In this document: piece by piece, positions 23,380 to 32,346 of the stretch
How the letters are laid out: each line of letters begins with the position of its first letter
Numbering within the stretch: position 1 is the stretch's first letter
Origin: JAJNBD01 sp964471475
Lineage (GTDB): Bacteria; Pseudomonadota; Gammaproteobacteria; CAISUE01
Length of the DNA stretch: 39,412 bases
Assembly (NCBI GenBank): GCA_964471475.1
Contig: CAYYFQ010000018.1
Coordinates: 1-39,412, forward strand
Direction: 5' to 3'
The notes under the pieces: generated by a model
Seen by the model: only the letters and a program-made list of their open reading frames with translations
Database searches by the model: none
What the model was told of the DNA's origin: nothing
Translations under genes and position numbers: made by a program

Positions 23380-23748
23380 ATGAAAAATCTATTTTTAATA
23401 GTAGCATTATCAGCGTCTACAGTATGTGTGTCAGCTTTTGGTGCTAATGGAAAAACAAGAGTGGACATCCAAATTAATAGCATGTTCAAAGATAGCAACA
23501 TTATTTTTGTTGTGCAAAACCCTATTTCTGGAGCGCCAGAAGAAGTTGGATTACATAAATCCAATGCTGTATTATTTTCTCAACAATATGTTGCTCCAAT
23601 CAGAAGTGATATAGCATTACCGGTAGAAGCTTATGTGACAGATACTTTGACAAATAGAACTGCTCACTATATTTCACTGAGCAAATACCAATTCAAACCA
23701 AATTCTCCAATACCATTGAGTTTCCCAATAATGTTTATGGAACAATAA
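23380..23748 (+). CDS. Small secreted protein
   Basis: A 122-residue predicted periplasmic or secreted protein with a signal peptide ending near VCVSAFGA (about residue 21). The mature part looks like a small beta-rich domain; I do not recognise a family. The ATG at 23380 is chosen for its aagggg ribosome site 9 bases upstream and the signal peptide directly after it; the frame is open further upstream inside the preceding gene. It is the last gene of the long plus-strand operon. Confidence 0.65.
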   Translation: MKNLFLIVALSASTVCVSAFGANGKTRVDIQINSMFKDSNIIFVVQNPISGAPEEVGLHKSNAVLFSQQYVAPIRSDIALPVEAYVTDTLTNRTAHYISLSKYQFKPNSPIPLSFPIMFMEQ

Positions 23749-23830
23749 TAGATTTTTTAAAAATCAGCATCAAAACTTATGGACAATCTGCTATGCAGAC
23801 AAGCGCTCATTGACTTGATGGACAAATCTG

Positions 23831-23856
23831 GTGAATAACAAAAATACGTTATTCAC
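23831..23856. other. Inverted repeat downstream of the transfer operon
   Basis: Arms gtgaataac (23831-23839) and gttattcac (23848-23856) flank aaaaatac. With one bulged base the pairing extends by four more bases. No T-run follows, so it is not a standard intrinsic terminator. The rest of the gap between 23748 and the transposon end at 23940 shows nothing else I can name. Confidence 0.4.
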
Positions 23857-23939
23857 AGATATTGCCCACAAGCACGCGCTTTTGACCACAAGTTTTTCGC
23901 ACAACAATAAATATAAATAAATTTTTTTATTAAAAATAT

Positions 23940-23974
23940 GGGTCTAACTCCAAAAGCGGTCCAAAAGTTTCGTT
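23940..23974 (+). repeat. Left terminal inverted repeat of the Tn3-family element
   Basis: Thirty-five bases beginning gggtctaactccaaaagcgg match the complement of 35873-35907 without mismatch. The gggtctaa start and the overall length resemble Tn3-family terminal repeats (about 38 bp). The tyrosine recombinase stop codon lies only a few bases inside this end. Confidence 0.93.
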
Positions 23975-23980
23975 CGTTGC

Positions 23981-25207
23981 TTAATCTTCCTCTACTATTA
24001 GTTTTTTTCTAGCTGACCTGTGACGTTCTCGTAGCTCAATATCAATATATTTATCTGTGATCGCACTGCTGCTATGCCCCGCATCATCACGTACATGCTC
24101 ACGAGGGCGAATTTTGACATCATCAGAAATACCAGTATGACGCAACCAATGAACAGTCGCTTCATTAAGTGTTTCAGCTTCATCAGCAAATCCATCTTTA
24201 CTGAGTTGTTCAATCGTTTTGTCAAAGCAATATTGCACAATTTTACGAATATAATTGGCACTTTTGATAGGACCTTTGCCTTTCGTTTTCGGTAATAATG
24301 GGGAATTATCTGCAGGAGATGGGTAAGGCGATAAATTGAAGTGTTTGCGCCAACGTTTCAATGCGTTGAGCATCGAATCACTTACTGCAATTTGCCGTTC
24401 TTTATTTCCTTTCCCTACGGTGGTGAACCACCAATGTCCATCACTATCTCGCGTGAAATCATTCATTGTTGGTGTCCAACGATTACTTGCTGCAAGTTCT
24501 GATATGCGTAAATACATCGAGTAAAGTACCGACATGATAAATAATGTGCGTTCATGGTTATCCGCATCTTGATCCGCTAAGTCTTTAGCGGTTTTAATAA
24601 CATACTGCCATTGTAACTCAGATAACCGTCTGATTTTAGGTTGGCCTTGCGCTTTCCGAATGAATTTACTTTTTTGCCGAATCAATGCAATAGGATTCAT
24701 AGAAACATATTCTTCTTGCAGTAAGTAATTATAAAAACTACTCAATATGGCAAATAATTCTTTTAATGAACCCTGTGACAATTCAAATTGATTGAGTTTT
24801 GGCTCATTACCTTTACGACGTTCTGTTTTAGAAATCGCCACAATAAATGGTCGCCATTTTGAGTTAGGTATACGCACACCCTCTTTGACAATAAAGCGCG
24901 GCGGTTTAGTTTTTCCAATCCACTGTTTAGGTGCCTTCTGGCAAAATTCGACGAAAATTTCAATATCTTCGCGTTTCAAATCTTTTAAAGATTTTTCTGC
25001 AATTAAAGCACACCAATGAATTAATCGTTCTATCTCGCGTCGATAAGAATTAAAGGTACCTTGGCTACCTCTGTACGATTTTAAAAATGAGGTAGCCATC
25101 TTAATATCATTTAATGAGTAATTTTGGTTAAGATAGGATAGGTCTTTTTTATTATCAATATACTCAATAGAATCAAATAATGGTAATGGAATGGTAACTT
25201 TTCCCAT
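23981..25207 (-). CDS. Tyrosine recombinase (TnpI-like resolvase candidate)
   Basis: A 408-residue site-specific recombinase. The N-terminal SAM-like core-binding domain spans about residues 30-175. The catalytic domain has R234 (LYSMYLRISEL), K266 (VGKGNKERQ), H353-W-L-R356 (VHWLRHTGI), H378 (DDAGHSS) and nucleophile Y387 (AITDKYI), a complete set. Its ATG overlaps the stop of the upstream nuclease gene by one base (TAATG), so the two are translationally coupled. Located at the end of a Tn3-family element lacking a serine resolvase, it is the probable cointegrate resolvase. Confidence 0.9.
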   Translation of the reverse strand: MGKVTIPLPLFDSIEYIDNKKDLSYLNQNYSLNDIKMATSFLKSYRGSQGTFNSYRREIERLIHWCALIAEKSLKDLKREDIEIFVEFCQKAPKQWIGKTKPPRFIVKEGVRIPNSKWRPFIVAISKTERRKGNEPKLNQFELSQGSLKELFAILSSFYNYLLQEEYVSMNPIALIRQKSKFIRKAQGQPKIRRLSELQWQYVIKTAKDLADQDADNHERTLFIMSVLYSMYLRISELAASNRWTPTMNDFTRDSDGHWWFTTVGKGNKERQIAVSDSMLNALKRWRKHFNLSPYPSPADNSPLLPKTKGKGPIKSANYIRKIVQYCFDKTIEQLSKDGFADEAETLNEATVHWLRHTGISDDVKIRPREHVRDDAGHSSSAITDKYIDIELRERHRSARKKLIVEED

Positions 25208-26304
25208 TATTGGTTTTCTCCATGGTTATCTTCTAGCTCATTTAACTCTGCTTCAATTTCTTCAACGGTGGGTAAGTTGGATTTTAGATTTTCAGGAATG
25301 GCGCGTGTCAGTTGATATTCTGAAACACCAATGGGTTTTTCTATGCCTCGTAAGGCGTATTCAGCAATTACCTTGTCTCTCGATTTGCATAAAAGTAAAC
25401 CAATACTTGGATTGTCATCGGGGTGCCTCAGTAAGTCATCAACCGCACTGAGATAAAAATTTAATTGTCCTGCATGCTCTGGTTTGAATTTGGTTGCTTT
25501 GAGTTCAATGACAGTATAACATCTGAGCTGCAAGTTATAAAATAACATGTCGATGAAAAATTCTTCATGATTAATCGTGAGAGGAACCTGTGAGCCTACG
25601 AAAGCAAAGCGCTTTCCAAGTTCTAGCATAAATTTTGTGATATGTTGAATGGACGCATGCTCAATTTCACGCTCATGTGCTTCGTCATGAAGACCTAGAA
25701 AATCAAAATTATAAGGGTTTTTAATCATATCCTGGGCAATCTGTGATTGCGGAGAAGGTAAGCGAACCAAAAAATTGGTTGCTTTATTCGCTTGACACCC
25801 TTGGGCATCAAATAAGTTATTGCTAATGTATTTTTCCAGGGTAGGCCGAGACCACCCATTTTCTAGGCATTGTTCAGCATACCATTCTCGAATTTTTCCA
25901 TCTTTAACTTTAAATAATAACAACTGGATATGGCCCCAAGGTAATTGGGTCACAGCTTGTGACCCAAATTCAATATTGGGATAATATTCAGCAAACATAC
26001 GCATTCTTTTTAAACTAGCCGGTGAAAAACCTCTTGTTTCAGAAAAAGAATGGCGTAGGTCATTGGAAAGGGTTTCTATCAATTTATCACCCCAGTTAGT
26101 TGTTTTTTGTTTTTCGATAATTTGTTGACCGATGTACCAATAAAGTTCTATTACTTCTTGATTAACAGCGAGTGCTGCCTTGAGTCTTGCATTGCGTATT
26201 TTATTTTTTAATTCATTGAGGAATACTTTATATTCCTTATTCAACTTAGGTGACGCACTTAATGAGTCAAATCTTGGATTAATTTCTTTGTTCTGGCTTG
26301 GCAT
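25207..26304 (-). CDS. YhcG/DUF1016 family PD-(D/E)xK nuclease
   Basis: A 365-residue protein of the DUF1016/YhcG family. The N-terminal helical half includes IELYWYIGQQIIEKQ, WGDKLIETLSNDLRHSF and GFSPASLKRMRMFAEYYPN. The C-terminal nuclease half has YNFDFLGL, EEFFIDMLFYNLQLRCYTVIELKATKFKPEHAGQL, with D, E and K at the expected PD-(D/E)xK positions, then NPSIGLLLCKS. Biochemical role is poorly defined; members have been linked to restriction-like and mobile-element contexts. Here it is the first gene of an operon with the tyrosine recombinase, coupled by a one-base overlap. It is full length. Confidence 0.9.
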   Translation of the reverse strand: MPSQNKEINPRFDSLSASPKLNKEYKVFLNELKNKIRNARLKAALAVNQEVIELYWYIGQQIIEKQKTTNWGDKLIETLSNDLRHSFSETRGFSPASLKRMRMFAEYYPNIEFGSQAVTQLPWGHIQLLLFKVKDGKIREWYAEQCLENGWSRPTLEKYISNNLFDAQGCQANKATNFLVRLPSPQSQIAQDMIKNPYNFDFLGLHDEAHEREIEHASIQHITKFMLELGKRFAFVGSQVPLTINHEEFFIDMLFYNLQLRCYTVIELKATKFKPEHAGQLNFYLSAVDDLLRHPDDNPSIGLLLCKSRDKVIAEYALRGIEKPIGVSEYQLTRAIPENLKSNLPTVEEIEAELNELEDNHGENQ

Positions 26305-26386
26305 GGTAAAATCTCATTAACGTGTTATCTCGTATTTGGCTACAAGAAGGTTCCACAAGGCTTTTAATTGAGCTATAAATATATGG

Positions 26387-26408
26387 GGTGATTATCGTAC
26401 TAATCACC
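26387..26408. other. Inverted repeat, candidate recombination core site
   Basis: Perfect 8-base arms ggtgatta (26387-26394) and taatcacc (26401-26408) flank a 6-base spacer tcgtac. It lies between the divergent nuclease/recombinase operon and tnpA, where internal resolution sites of Tn3-family elements are found. The arm-spacer-arm geometry fits a tyrosine recombinase core site. It could equally be an operator for one of the divergent promoters. Confidence 0.45.
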
Positions 26409-26487
26409 ACTATTGTCAATCCGACGCGAACGCGAATACATTATCATATTCTCCTGTTGGCATTTCAAATTTAAGGTCGCTGGCACA

Positions 26488-29400
26488 ATGACTAAGCTCG
26501 CTATTCTTACCTCTCACGAGAGACAGCGTTTTGACTCCCCACCCACTTTCAACGCGGATGAGCGTGCTATTTATTTTGCGTTGACTAACCCTCTTTTAAA
26601 AATTATTGATAACCTTCGAACAACAACTAACAAAGTGGGGTTTATGCTCCAGCTTGGATATTTTAAATCACAGGGTAAATTCTATACGGCAGATCAATTT
26701 CGACCACAGGATATAGACTACATTGTTAAGCTATTAGGCTTGAATGCTGACGAGCTTGAACTGGATACTTATCGAAACAAAATACCACAAGATCACCGGA
26801 AAAAAATTCTTACTCTGTTAGATTGGCAGCCATTAGCTTCTTCTTCACAAATACATCTTACAGAACATATTCTTCGACATGCAAAAAATCAATTATCTCC
26901 AAAGCAAATTTTTTTATTTGCCATTGATTATTGCTGGCAACAAAAAATTGAAGTGCCCTCTTACAATCAACTTGCCCTACTGATTTCAGATGCTTATAAC
27001 CAACATGAATCTGATCTTGTTAGAAAACTAGATAAGCTGTTAACAAAAAATAAAAAAGCCATGCTTATTGCGTTAGTCCATACAAGTAATAATGAAAGAA
27101 AAATTGCGATGCAAAGACCGCCTATTACTTTATTACGACAGCTAAATCAATCAGTACGCCCTTCGGATATTCAAGAAAATCTTAACGTATTTGAGATTAT
27201 TAAAGATTATTTTCATCAATGCCGCAACATTATTGAGGCATTGTCGCTATCTGATCAAGCAACAGAGTACTTTGCAGCATGGGTACAAAAAGCAGAAACA
27301 TTTCAACTCAGTAGTTTTGCTAATGACAATAAACTGAGCCTATATTTACTCGCCTATATAAAACATCATTATTACTTTAGACAAGATACCTTAGTTGATA
27401 TTTTTTTAAAATCCGTTCAGGCAACGATTCATGCTGCAAATAAGCAATTATTGGAAAAAGAAAAGAATGTTCGATTAGATCGAAATAAAGCGATTAAAAA
27501 ATTGTCCCATGCTAATAAAGATTCCCGTCTATTAATCGAAGCTATCACAGAAATTATTAAATCCCCTACTCTCTCAGAATCTAACAAACTCACAAATATT
27601 GAATCTTTGATTGATCAATATGGCCTCAAATACAATGCACAAAATCAGCAAGAAATAATAGCTCTGGAAGTTACTCTTGATGACATGAGTGATAATCAGC
27701 ATTTATTTGAAGCGTTTGAATCCCTATCCGTAAAACTGCAACGTCGTGTTTCTAATATAATTAAGTTACTTGATTTTAATGCAACCACTTCAGAACAATC
27801 AATTATTGAAGCTATTGATTATTTTAAATCCGTTGATGGCAACGTGAATATTGATGCACCGCTTAATTTTCTTTCGGAGCAAGAGAAAGAAGCAATTATC
27901 AATGCCAATAAGCTACGCACTTCACTCTACAAAATTCTATTATTTATCCACATGACAGATGCCATTAAAGCAGGTAAGCTTAATCTAAAACATTCCTATC
28001 GTTATAAAGCGATACAAGAATATTTAATTGATAAAACTATCTGGGAAAAAAATAAAACCAATTTACTTAAAGATGCAGGACTTATTAATTATGTTGATTT
28101 TCATACAGTCATTAATAGCCTTAAAAACAAGTTAAATGATAAATACGATCAGGTCAATAATCGATTTATGACAGGTGAAAATCCTTACCTTAATATTGAA
28201 ACCAACAAAATCAAAGTGAGCACACCTAAAATTGAAAACAATGACATGGAGTACATTTCATCTCTATTAACACCCATGGGATACGTGCCGATTTTGCAGG
28301 TTCTATCTGATGTAAATAAAATTACTCCTTTTGTTGAGTGCTTCAAACATTTTAGTATTAAGCATAAGAAAATGAAACCGGTTGCTCAAACCATCTATGC
28401 GGGCATTATTGGTAAAGGTTGTAATATTGGTATTGATCGAATCGCTAATATTTCCGTTGGCATCACAGAAGATATATTAAAAAATACGGTTAACTGGTGC
28501 TTTAGTTTAAAAAATATTCAGTCGGCTAATAATAAAGTAATTGCTACGACGAGCAAGCTAGCCTTAGCAAATAGCTTTAAGCGTCATAAAAATGGGTTAC
28601 ACACGGGTAGTGATGGTCGAAAAGTCAATGTTGCTGTTGATTCGCTGCATGCTAATTATTCTTTTAAATATTTTGGCAAAGGTAAAGGAGTAAGTATGTA
28701 TACTTTCTTGGATGAACGGCAATTATTATTTCATGCAATTGTTATCAGCGCATCTGATAGAGAAGCGGCTTATGTCATCGATGGCTTATTACAAAATGAT
28801 GTTCTAAAAAGTGATATCCATTCTACGGATACTCATGGTTTTACTGAAACCATTTTTGCGGCTATGTATTTTCTTGGAACTGCGTTTGCACCACGAATTA
28901 AAAAAGTTGGAGGGCAGAAGCTTTATTCATTTAAATCACCAGCTACTTATGCCGCTCAAGGATACAAAATATTACCCAGCCGTACTATTAATCAGAAATT
29001 GATTGAAACTCATTGGGATGATATTTTGCGGTTTATGGTAACCATAAAATTAAAACATACGTCAGCATCTCAATTATTTAAAAGACTAAGCTCTTATGCA
29101 AATGACCATCCCTTATATCAGGCCCTCAAGGAATTTGGACGTATTTTAAAATCTCAATTCATTCTTACTTATTTTGATGAACTTGAATTGAGGCAACGCA
29201 TCGAAAAACAACTGAATAAAGTTGAACTTTCTAACAAGTTTTCTAAAGCAGTTTTCTTTGCAAACAACCAAGAGTTCAAACAAGGCACAAAAGAAGAGCA
29301 AGAAATAGCAACAGCTTGCATGGTACTTATTCAAAATATCATTGTGCTTTGGAATTACTTACATTTATCACAACTCTTGGCAAATAACAGTGATATTGAA

Positions 29401-29550
29401 CAGCGTCAACGAATGATTGAATCTATCTTACACGGCTCTATGATCACCTGGCAACACATCAATCTTCATGGAGAATATGATTTTACGAAACATGCCGCTA
29501 ATGATAGTCCGTTTGATATGGCTAAAATCATTGGATTACAAATTGGATGA
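26488..29550 (+). CDS. tnpA: Tn3-family transposase TnpA
   Basis: A 1020-residue replicative transposase from the ATG at 26488; the frame is open to 26413, but the extra 25 residues do not look like TnpA, whereas MTKLAILTSHERQRF does. The N-terminal DUF4158-type region is followed by a long helical part. The catalytic triad is visible as D709 (TGSDGRKVNV), D781 (HSTDTHGFTE) and E882 (LKEFGRILKSQFIL). NARYS-like context appears as LHANYSFKYFGKGKGV. Full length, so potentially active. It lies between the recombinase operon and the passenger genes. Confidence 0.95.
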   Translation: MTKLAILTSHERQRFDSPPTFNADERAIYFALTNPLLKIIDNLRTTTNKVGFMLQLGYFKSQGKFYTADQFRPQDIDYIVKLLGLNADELELDTYRNKIPQDHRKKILTLLDWQPLASSSQIHLTEHILRHAKNQLSPKQIFLFAIDYCWQQKIEVPSYNQLALLISDAYNQHESDLVRKLDKLLTKNKKAMLIALVHTSNNERKIAMQRPPITLLRQLNQSVRPSDIQENLNVFEIIKDYFHQCRNIIEALSLSDQATEYFAAWVQKAETFQLSSFANDNKLSLYLLAYIKHHYYFRQDTLVDIFLKSVQATIHAANKQLLEKEKNVRLDRNKAIKKLSHANKDSRLLIEAITEIIKSPTLSESNKLTNIESLIDQYGLKYNAQNQQEIIALEVTLDDMSDNQHLFEAFESLSVKLQRRVSNIIKLLDFNATTSEQSIIEAIDYFKSVDGNVNIDAPLNFLSEQEKEAIINANKLRTSLYKILLFIHMTDAIKAGKLNLKHSYRYKAIQEYLIDKTIWEKNKTNLLKDAGLINYVDFHTVINSLKNKLNDKYDQVNNRFMTGENPYLNIETNKIKVSTPKIENNDMEYISSLLTPMGYVPILQVLSDVNKITPFVECFKHFSIKHKKMKPVAQTIYAGIIGKGCNIGIDRIANISVGITEDILKNTVNWCFSLKNIQSANNKVIATTSKLALANSFKRHKNGLHTGSDGRKVNVAVDSLHANYSFKYFGKGKGVSMYTFLDERQLLFHAIVISASDREAAYVIDGLLQNDVLKSDIHSTDTHGFTETIFAAMYFLGTAFAPRIKKVGGQKLYSFKSPATYAAQGYKILPSRTINQKLIETHWDDILRFMVTIKLKHTSASQLFKRLSSYANDHPLYQALKEFGRILKSQFILTYFDELELRQRIEKQLNKVELSNKFSKAVFFANNQEFKQGTKEEQEIATACMVLIQNIIVLWNYLHLSQLLANNSDIEQRQRMIESILHGSMITWQHINLHGEYDFTKHAANDSPFDMAKIIGLQIG

Positions 29551-29597
29551 AAATATGAATTGTGTAAATTTATTAAATACATCAGGAGTATAATATT

Positions 29598-32336
29598 ATG
29601 CCACCCAAGAAAAAGAAAGAAATTATTATCAAACCAGATGCAGAGGAATTATCAGAAATATTCAAAACGAGCGCCTCATATATTTATCCGGCATCTGAAA
29701 AAACCTGTGATTTTTTTGAACACATGAAAGAAGCTGAAAATGAAAAAGCACCTCATCCTGTTATATCGGCTGGTGTCCGAACAGTAAGAGATATCGCTAG
29801 AGATTCTATAACTCCAAGTGGTTGGATAAAAGCAGCAAACGAAGTCGGTAAAATTGCACAAAAAACTAGAAAAACAACCGATCAATTTGTAGATGAAATG
29901 CAGGAAAGAAATGAGCCATATCATGCTGATCGATCTAATATCACATTAAGCGACATGGCTGAAGGAGATGATCTACTGGTAGGTTTAGCGCGTTTGCCTG
30001 GCTTAATTGCAGATGCACACAAGAAGATATGCGATAGTGTTGGAAATCTATCCGATCATTTAGAAAATGCCGAAAAAGAGTTGCGAAAAATAAGAGAACG
30101 CGAATTTACTAGCGATTCGCAACTTGAGTCGGATTTATGCCATGCATATTTGGAAACTGAAGCACTGCTACGTGCCGCAAGGTACGTTGAAAATAAAAGA
30201 AGAAAAGCCTTTGAATGGGAAGACAAATTATGGAAAGGTACTGAAATCCTCATTGGAAAAGGATATGAATTAATTACTAATACGTTTGAGAATCTACGTG
30301 AAATTACTGAGGATGCTATTCTGCGTGGAAAATATGTTGTAACCGAAGCGCGAAAAATTATTGCAAATAATTTGGAGAATGCTGGAGATACTTTACATGG
30401 CATGGCCCATTCTCTTCAAGAAGCCACTCATGGTGTTCCTATCTTCAGTGGTGATGATGTCACCTCTTCACATATAACAATGTTTAATGTAACAGGCGGC
30501 TTGGCAAAAACAACGGCGGCAGGAATAAGACCAAAACTTAGTCCGCACCCTAAACCAGAACTCATTCCAGGATCGTGGAGTAATCGATATGCTGATGAGT
30601 CTTCTTCTATAACCACCAGTACAACAACCCGTATTACCCAATCAAGCCCTACAGAACGCGATAAAGATTTATCCGAAGAAGAAGTCTCAGTTGAAACACA
30701 CGTAAGAAATAAAAAAAAGCGATTCGCACAAGAAGAACTTTTATCACATGCGCCTCACTATAAAAAAGCAAAACGCGAGATTTTTTCCGCACATTCACCT
30801 GAAAAAGAACGTGCCAATCGAAAAAGACTGAATTTAAAACATAATCTGAATCATGATTTGCAGCGAATGAAACATACAATGCCTATCATGAGTTTCCCAC
30901 AATATCGATCCCCTATCAGTGGAACGCTAGCGCTTGCTGGCGGCGGTATTGTTGGAAGTCTTTCTACCACATTATGGAATTTTGCAACGTTAACCGGCTC
31001 ATACAGCACTGCCGAAGGCATTGCACTTTCAATTAGCGCCCCTTTAACTGGCCCTGGTATTCTTGTGGTGTTAGGTACTGCAATGGTAGCAGGAGGAATT
31101 CTTTATGGCCTTAGTAAAGCTTATGTGGCATTAAAAGCACGCAATAAAAAGAAGTCTTATGATGAGTTGATGAGCCATGCTGAAGAAGTCGCAATAGAAA
31201 TTCAACGAAAGAATCCTTTTTCACTTTCAGACGAAGAGCAACAAAATCTCCCACAAGATATTAAAGAAACAATAAGACAATGCTTGAGTGATGAGCGCTA
31301 CGCACTTGCCAATATGGTCTCACGTGAAATACGCATTCAGGAAAGACGCAGTGTAGAAAAAAACCAAGGTCTACGTGAAAAACATATGCGTGAAGCGATG
31401 TCATATAGACAATCAGCATGTTCTGCACTTGAAGATTATTATTCCAACCAGATTCAAATCTTCCTACAGGAACAGCATTATGAGAAACTTGTGCGCCTAA
31501 TTAATCAATTTGAGCGTGCAAATCATCTTATGACACCTGCATTAGAAGAACTACGGGATATGGCAGTAAATATGATTGAACTCAACCGTGCATGTGAACA
31601 GCAAAATTCTGCGCGTATCATCGCGGCAGCAACACATTGTTTACGTTTTAATGAAGATAATTACAAACTACATGCCTTATTAGCAGAAGCTTATTATCAG
31701 CAAAAGAATTACGCTGAAGCTATTCGTTATGCTTGCATTGCCATTGATATACAACCCCATTTTAAAATGCAATGGTTTTTGGCAAATCTTTACTTAGAAA
31801 ATGGTGATGAAAACCGTGCGATAGCAACGCTTAAAGATATATTGAAAGAACGAGAAGATTGCTTTGAGGCGAATATACTGCTTGCTGATTTATCTCTTAA
31901 AAACAATAGGAATATGGAAGCACAAAAATATTATCGTGCAGCTGAAGAAAATTGCCCGGAAGACAGCTGCGGTTTGTTAGCTTATAATTTAGGTGTTGCT
32001 GCGCTAAGAACAAATCACTACCAGGAAGCTTATGATGCTTTTAAGGAAGCACGTCAGATCGATGGAGAAAGCGCAGATCTTGATCGTCTCCTTTTTTTAT
32101 TACAAAATGAATTAGCTCCAACCGATGAGGAAGCCTCTGATGAAGAGGACACATATGTGCATCGCTATCAAAAAACCACTGATGAGGATTTAGACGCATC
32201 AGAAAATGAATTGAACGCACGGTCTTATCGTGCAGCAGCACGTGCTTCATCAACATTACTTGGCAGACGAGGCTTGGCGCGACGTACACCAAGCCAATCG
32301 AATGCACAACCTTCATCCATGACAAAACATTTATAA
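29598..32336 (+). CDS. Large TPR protein with central hydrophobic region (possible effector)
   Basis: A 912-residue protein, not matched to a named family. It starts MPPKKKKEIIIK, a basic run. Residues about 140-280 are helical and may coil. Basic clusters follow (RNKKKRFAQEE, HYKKAKREIF). Residues 441-515 contain two glycine/alanine-rich hydrophobic segments (LALAGGGIVGSLSTTLWNFA and GPGILVVLGTAMVAGGILYGL), enough for a membrane hairpin. From about 665 to 830 tandem TPR motifs occur (ALLAEAYYQQKNYAEAIRYA; LGVAALRTNHYQEAYDAFKE). The tail has an acidic patch (DEEASDEEDTY) and a basic end. An aggag site precedes the ATG. It is a passenger gene of the Tn3-family element. A secreted effector role is inference. 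Confidence 0.7.
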   Translation: MPPKKKKEIIIKPDAEELSEIFKTSASYIYPASEKTCDFFEHMKEAENEKAPHPVISAGVRTVRDIARDSITPSGWIKAANEVGKIAQKTRKTTDQFVDEMQERNEPYHADRSNITLSDMAEGDDLLVGLARLPGLIADAHKKICDSVGNLSDHLENAEKELRKIREREFTSDSQLESDLCHAYLETEALLRAARYVENKRRKAFEWEDKLWKGTEILIGKGYELITNTFENLREITEDAILRGKYVVTEARKIIANNLENAGDTLHGMAHSLQEATHGVPIFSGDDVTSSHITMFNVTGGLAKTTAAGIRPKLSPHPKPELIPGSWSNRYADESSSITTSTTTRITQSSPTERDKDLSEEEVSVETHVRNKKKRFAQEELLSHAPHYKKAKREIFSAHSPEKERANRKRLNLKHNLNHDLQRMKHTMPIMSFPQYRSPISGTLALAGGGIVGSLSTTLWNFATLTGSYSTAEGIALSISAPLTGPGILVVLGTAMVAGGILYGLSKAYVALKARNKKKSYDELMSHAEEVAIEIQRKNPFSLSDEEQQNLPQDIKETIRQCLSDERYALANMVSREIRIQERRSVEKNQGLREKHMREAMSYRQSACSALEDYYSNQIQIFLQEQHYEKLVRLINQFERANHLMTPALEELRDMAVNMIELNRACEQQNSARIIAAATHCLRFNEDNYKLHALLAEAYYQQKNYAEAIRYACIAIDIQPHFKMQWFLANLYLENGDENRAIATLKDILKEREDCFEANILLADLSLKNNRNMEAQKYYRAAEENCPEDSCGLLAYNLGVAALRTNHYQEAYDAFKEARQIDGESADLDRLLFLLQNELAPTDEEASDEEDTYVHRYQKTTDEDLDASENELNARSYRAAARASSTLLGRRGLARRTPSQSNAQPSSMTKHL

Positions 32337-32346
32337 GGAAAATTGT

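Noticed and set aside
23831..23856. Intrinsic terminator of the transfer operon
   Set aside because: The hairpin is AT-rich and lacks a following T-run, so it is kept only as an inverted repeat.
30056..30403. 115-codon antisense ORF in the 912-residue gene
   Set aside because: The plus-strand frame is continuous with TPR motifs and a good ribosome site; the antisense frame has none.
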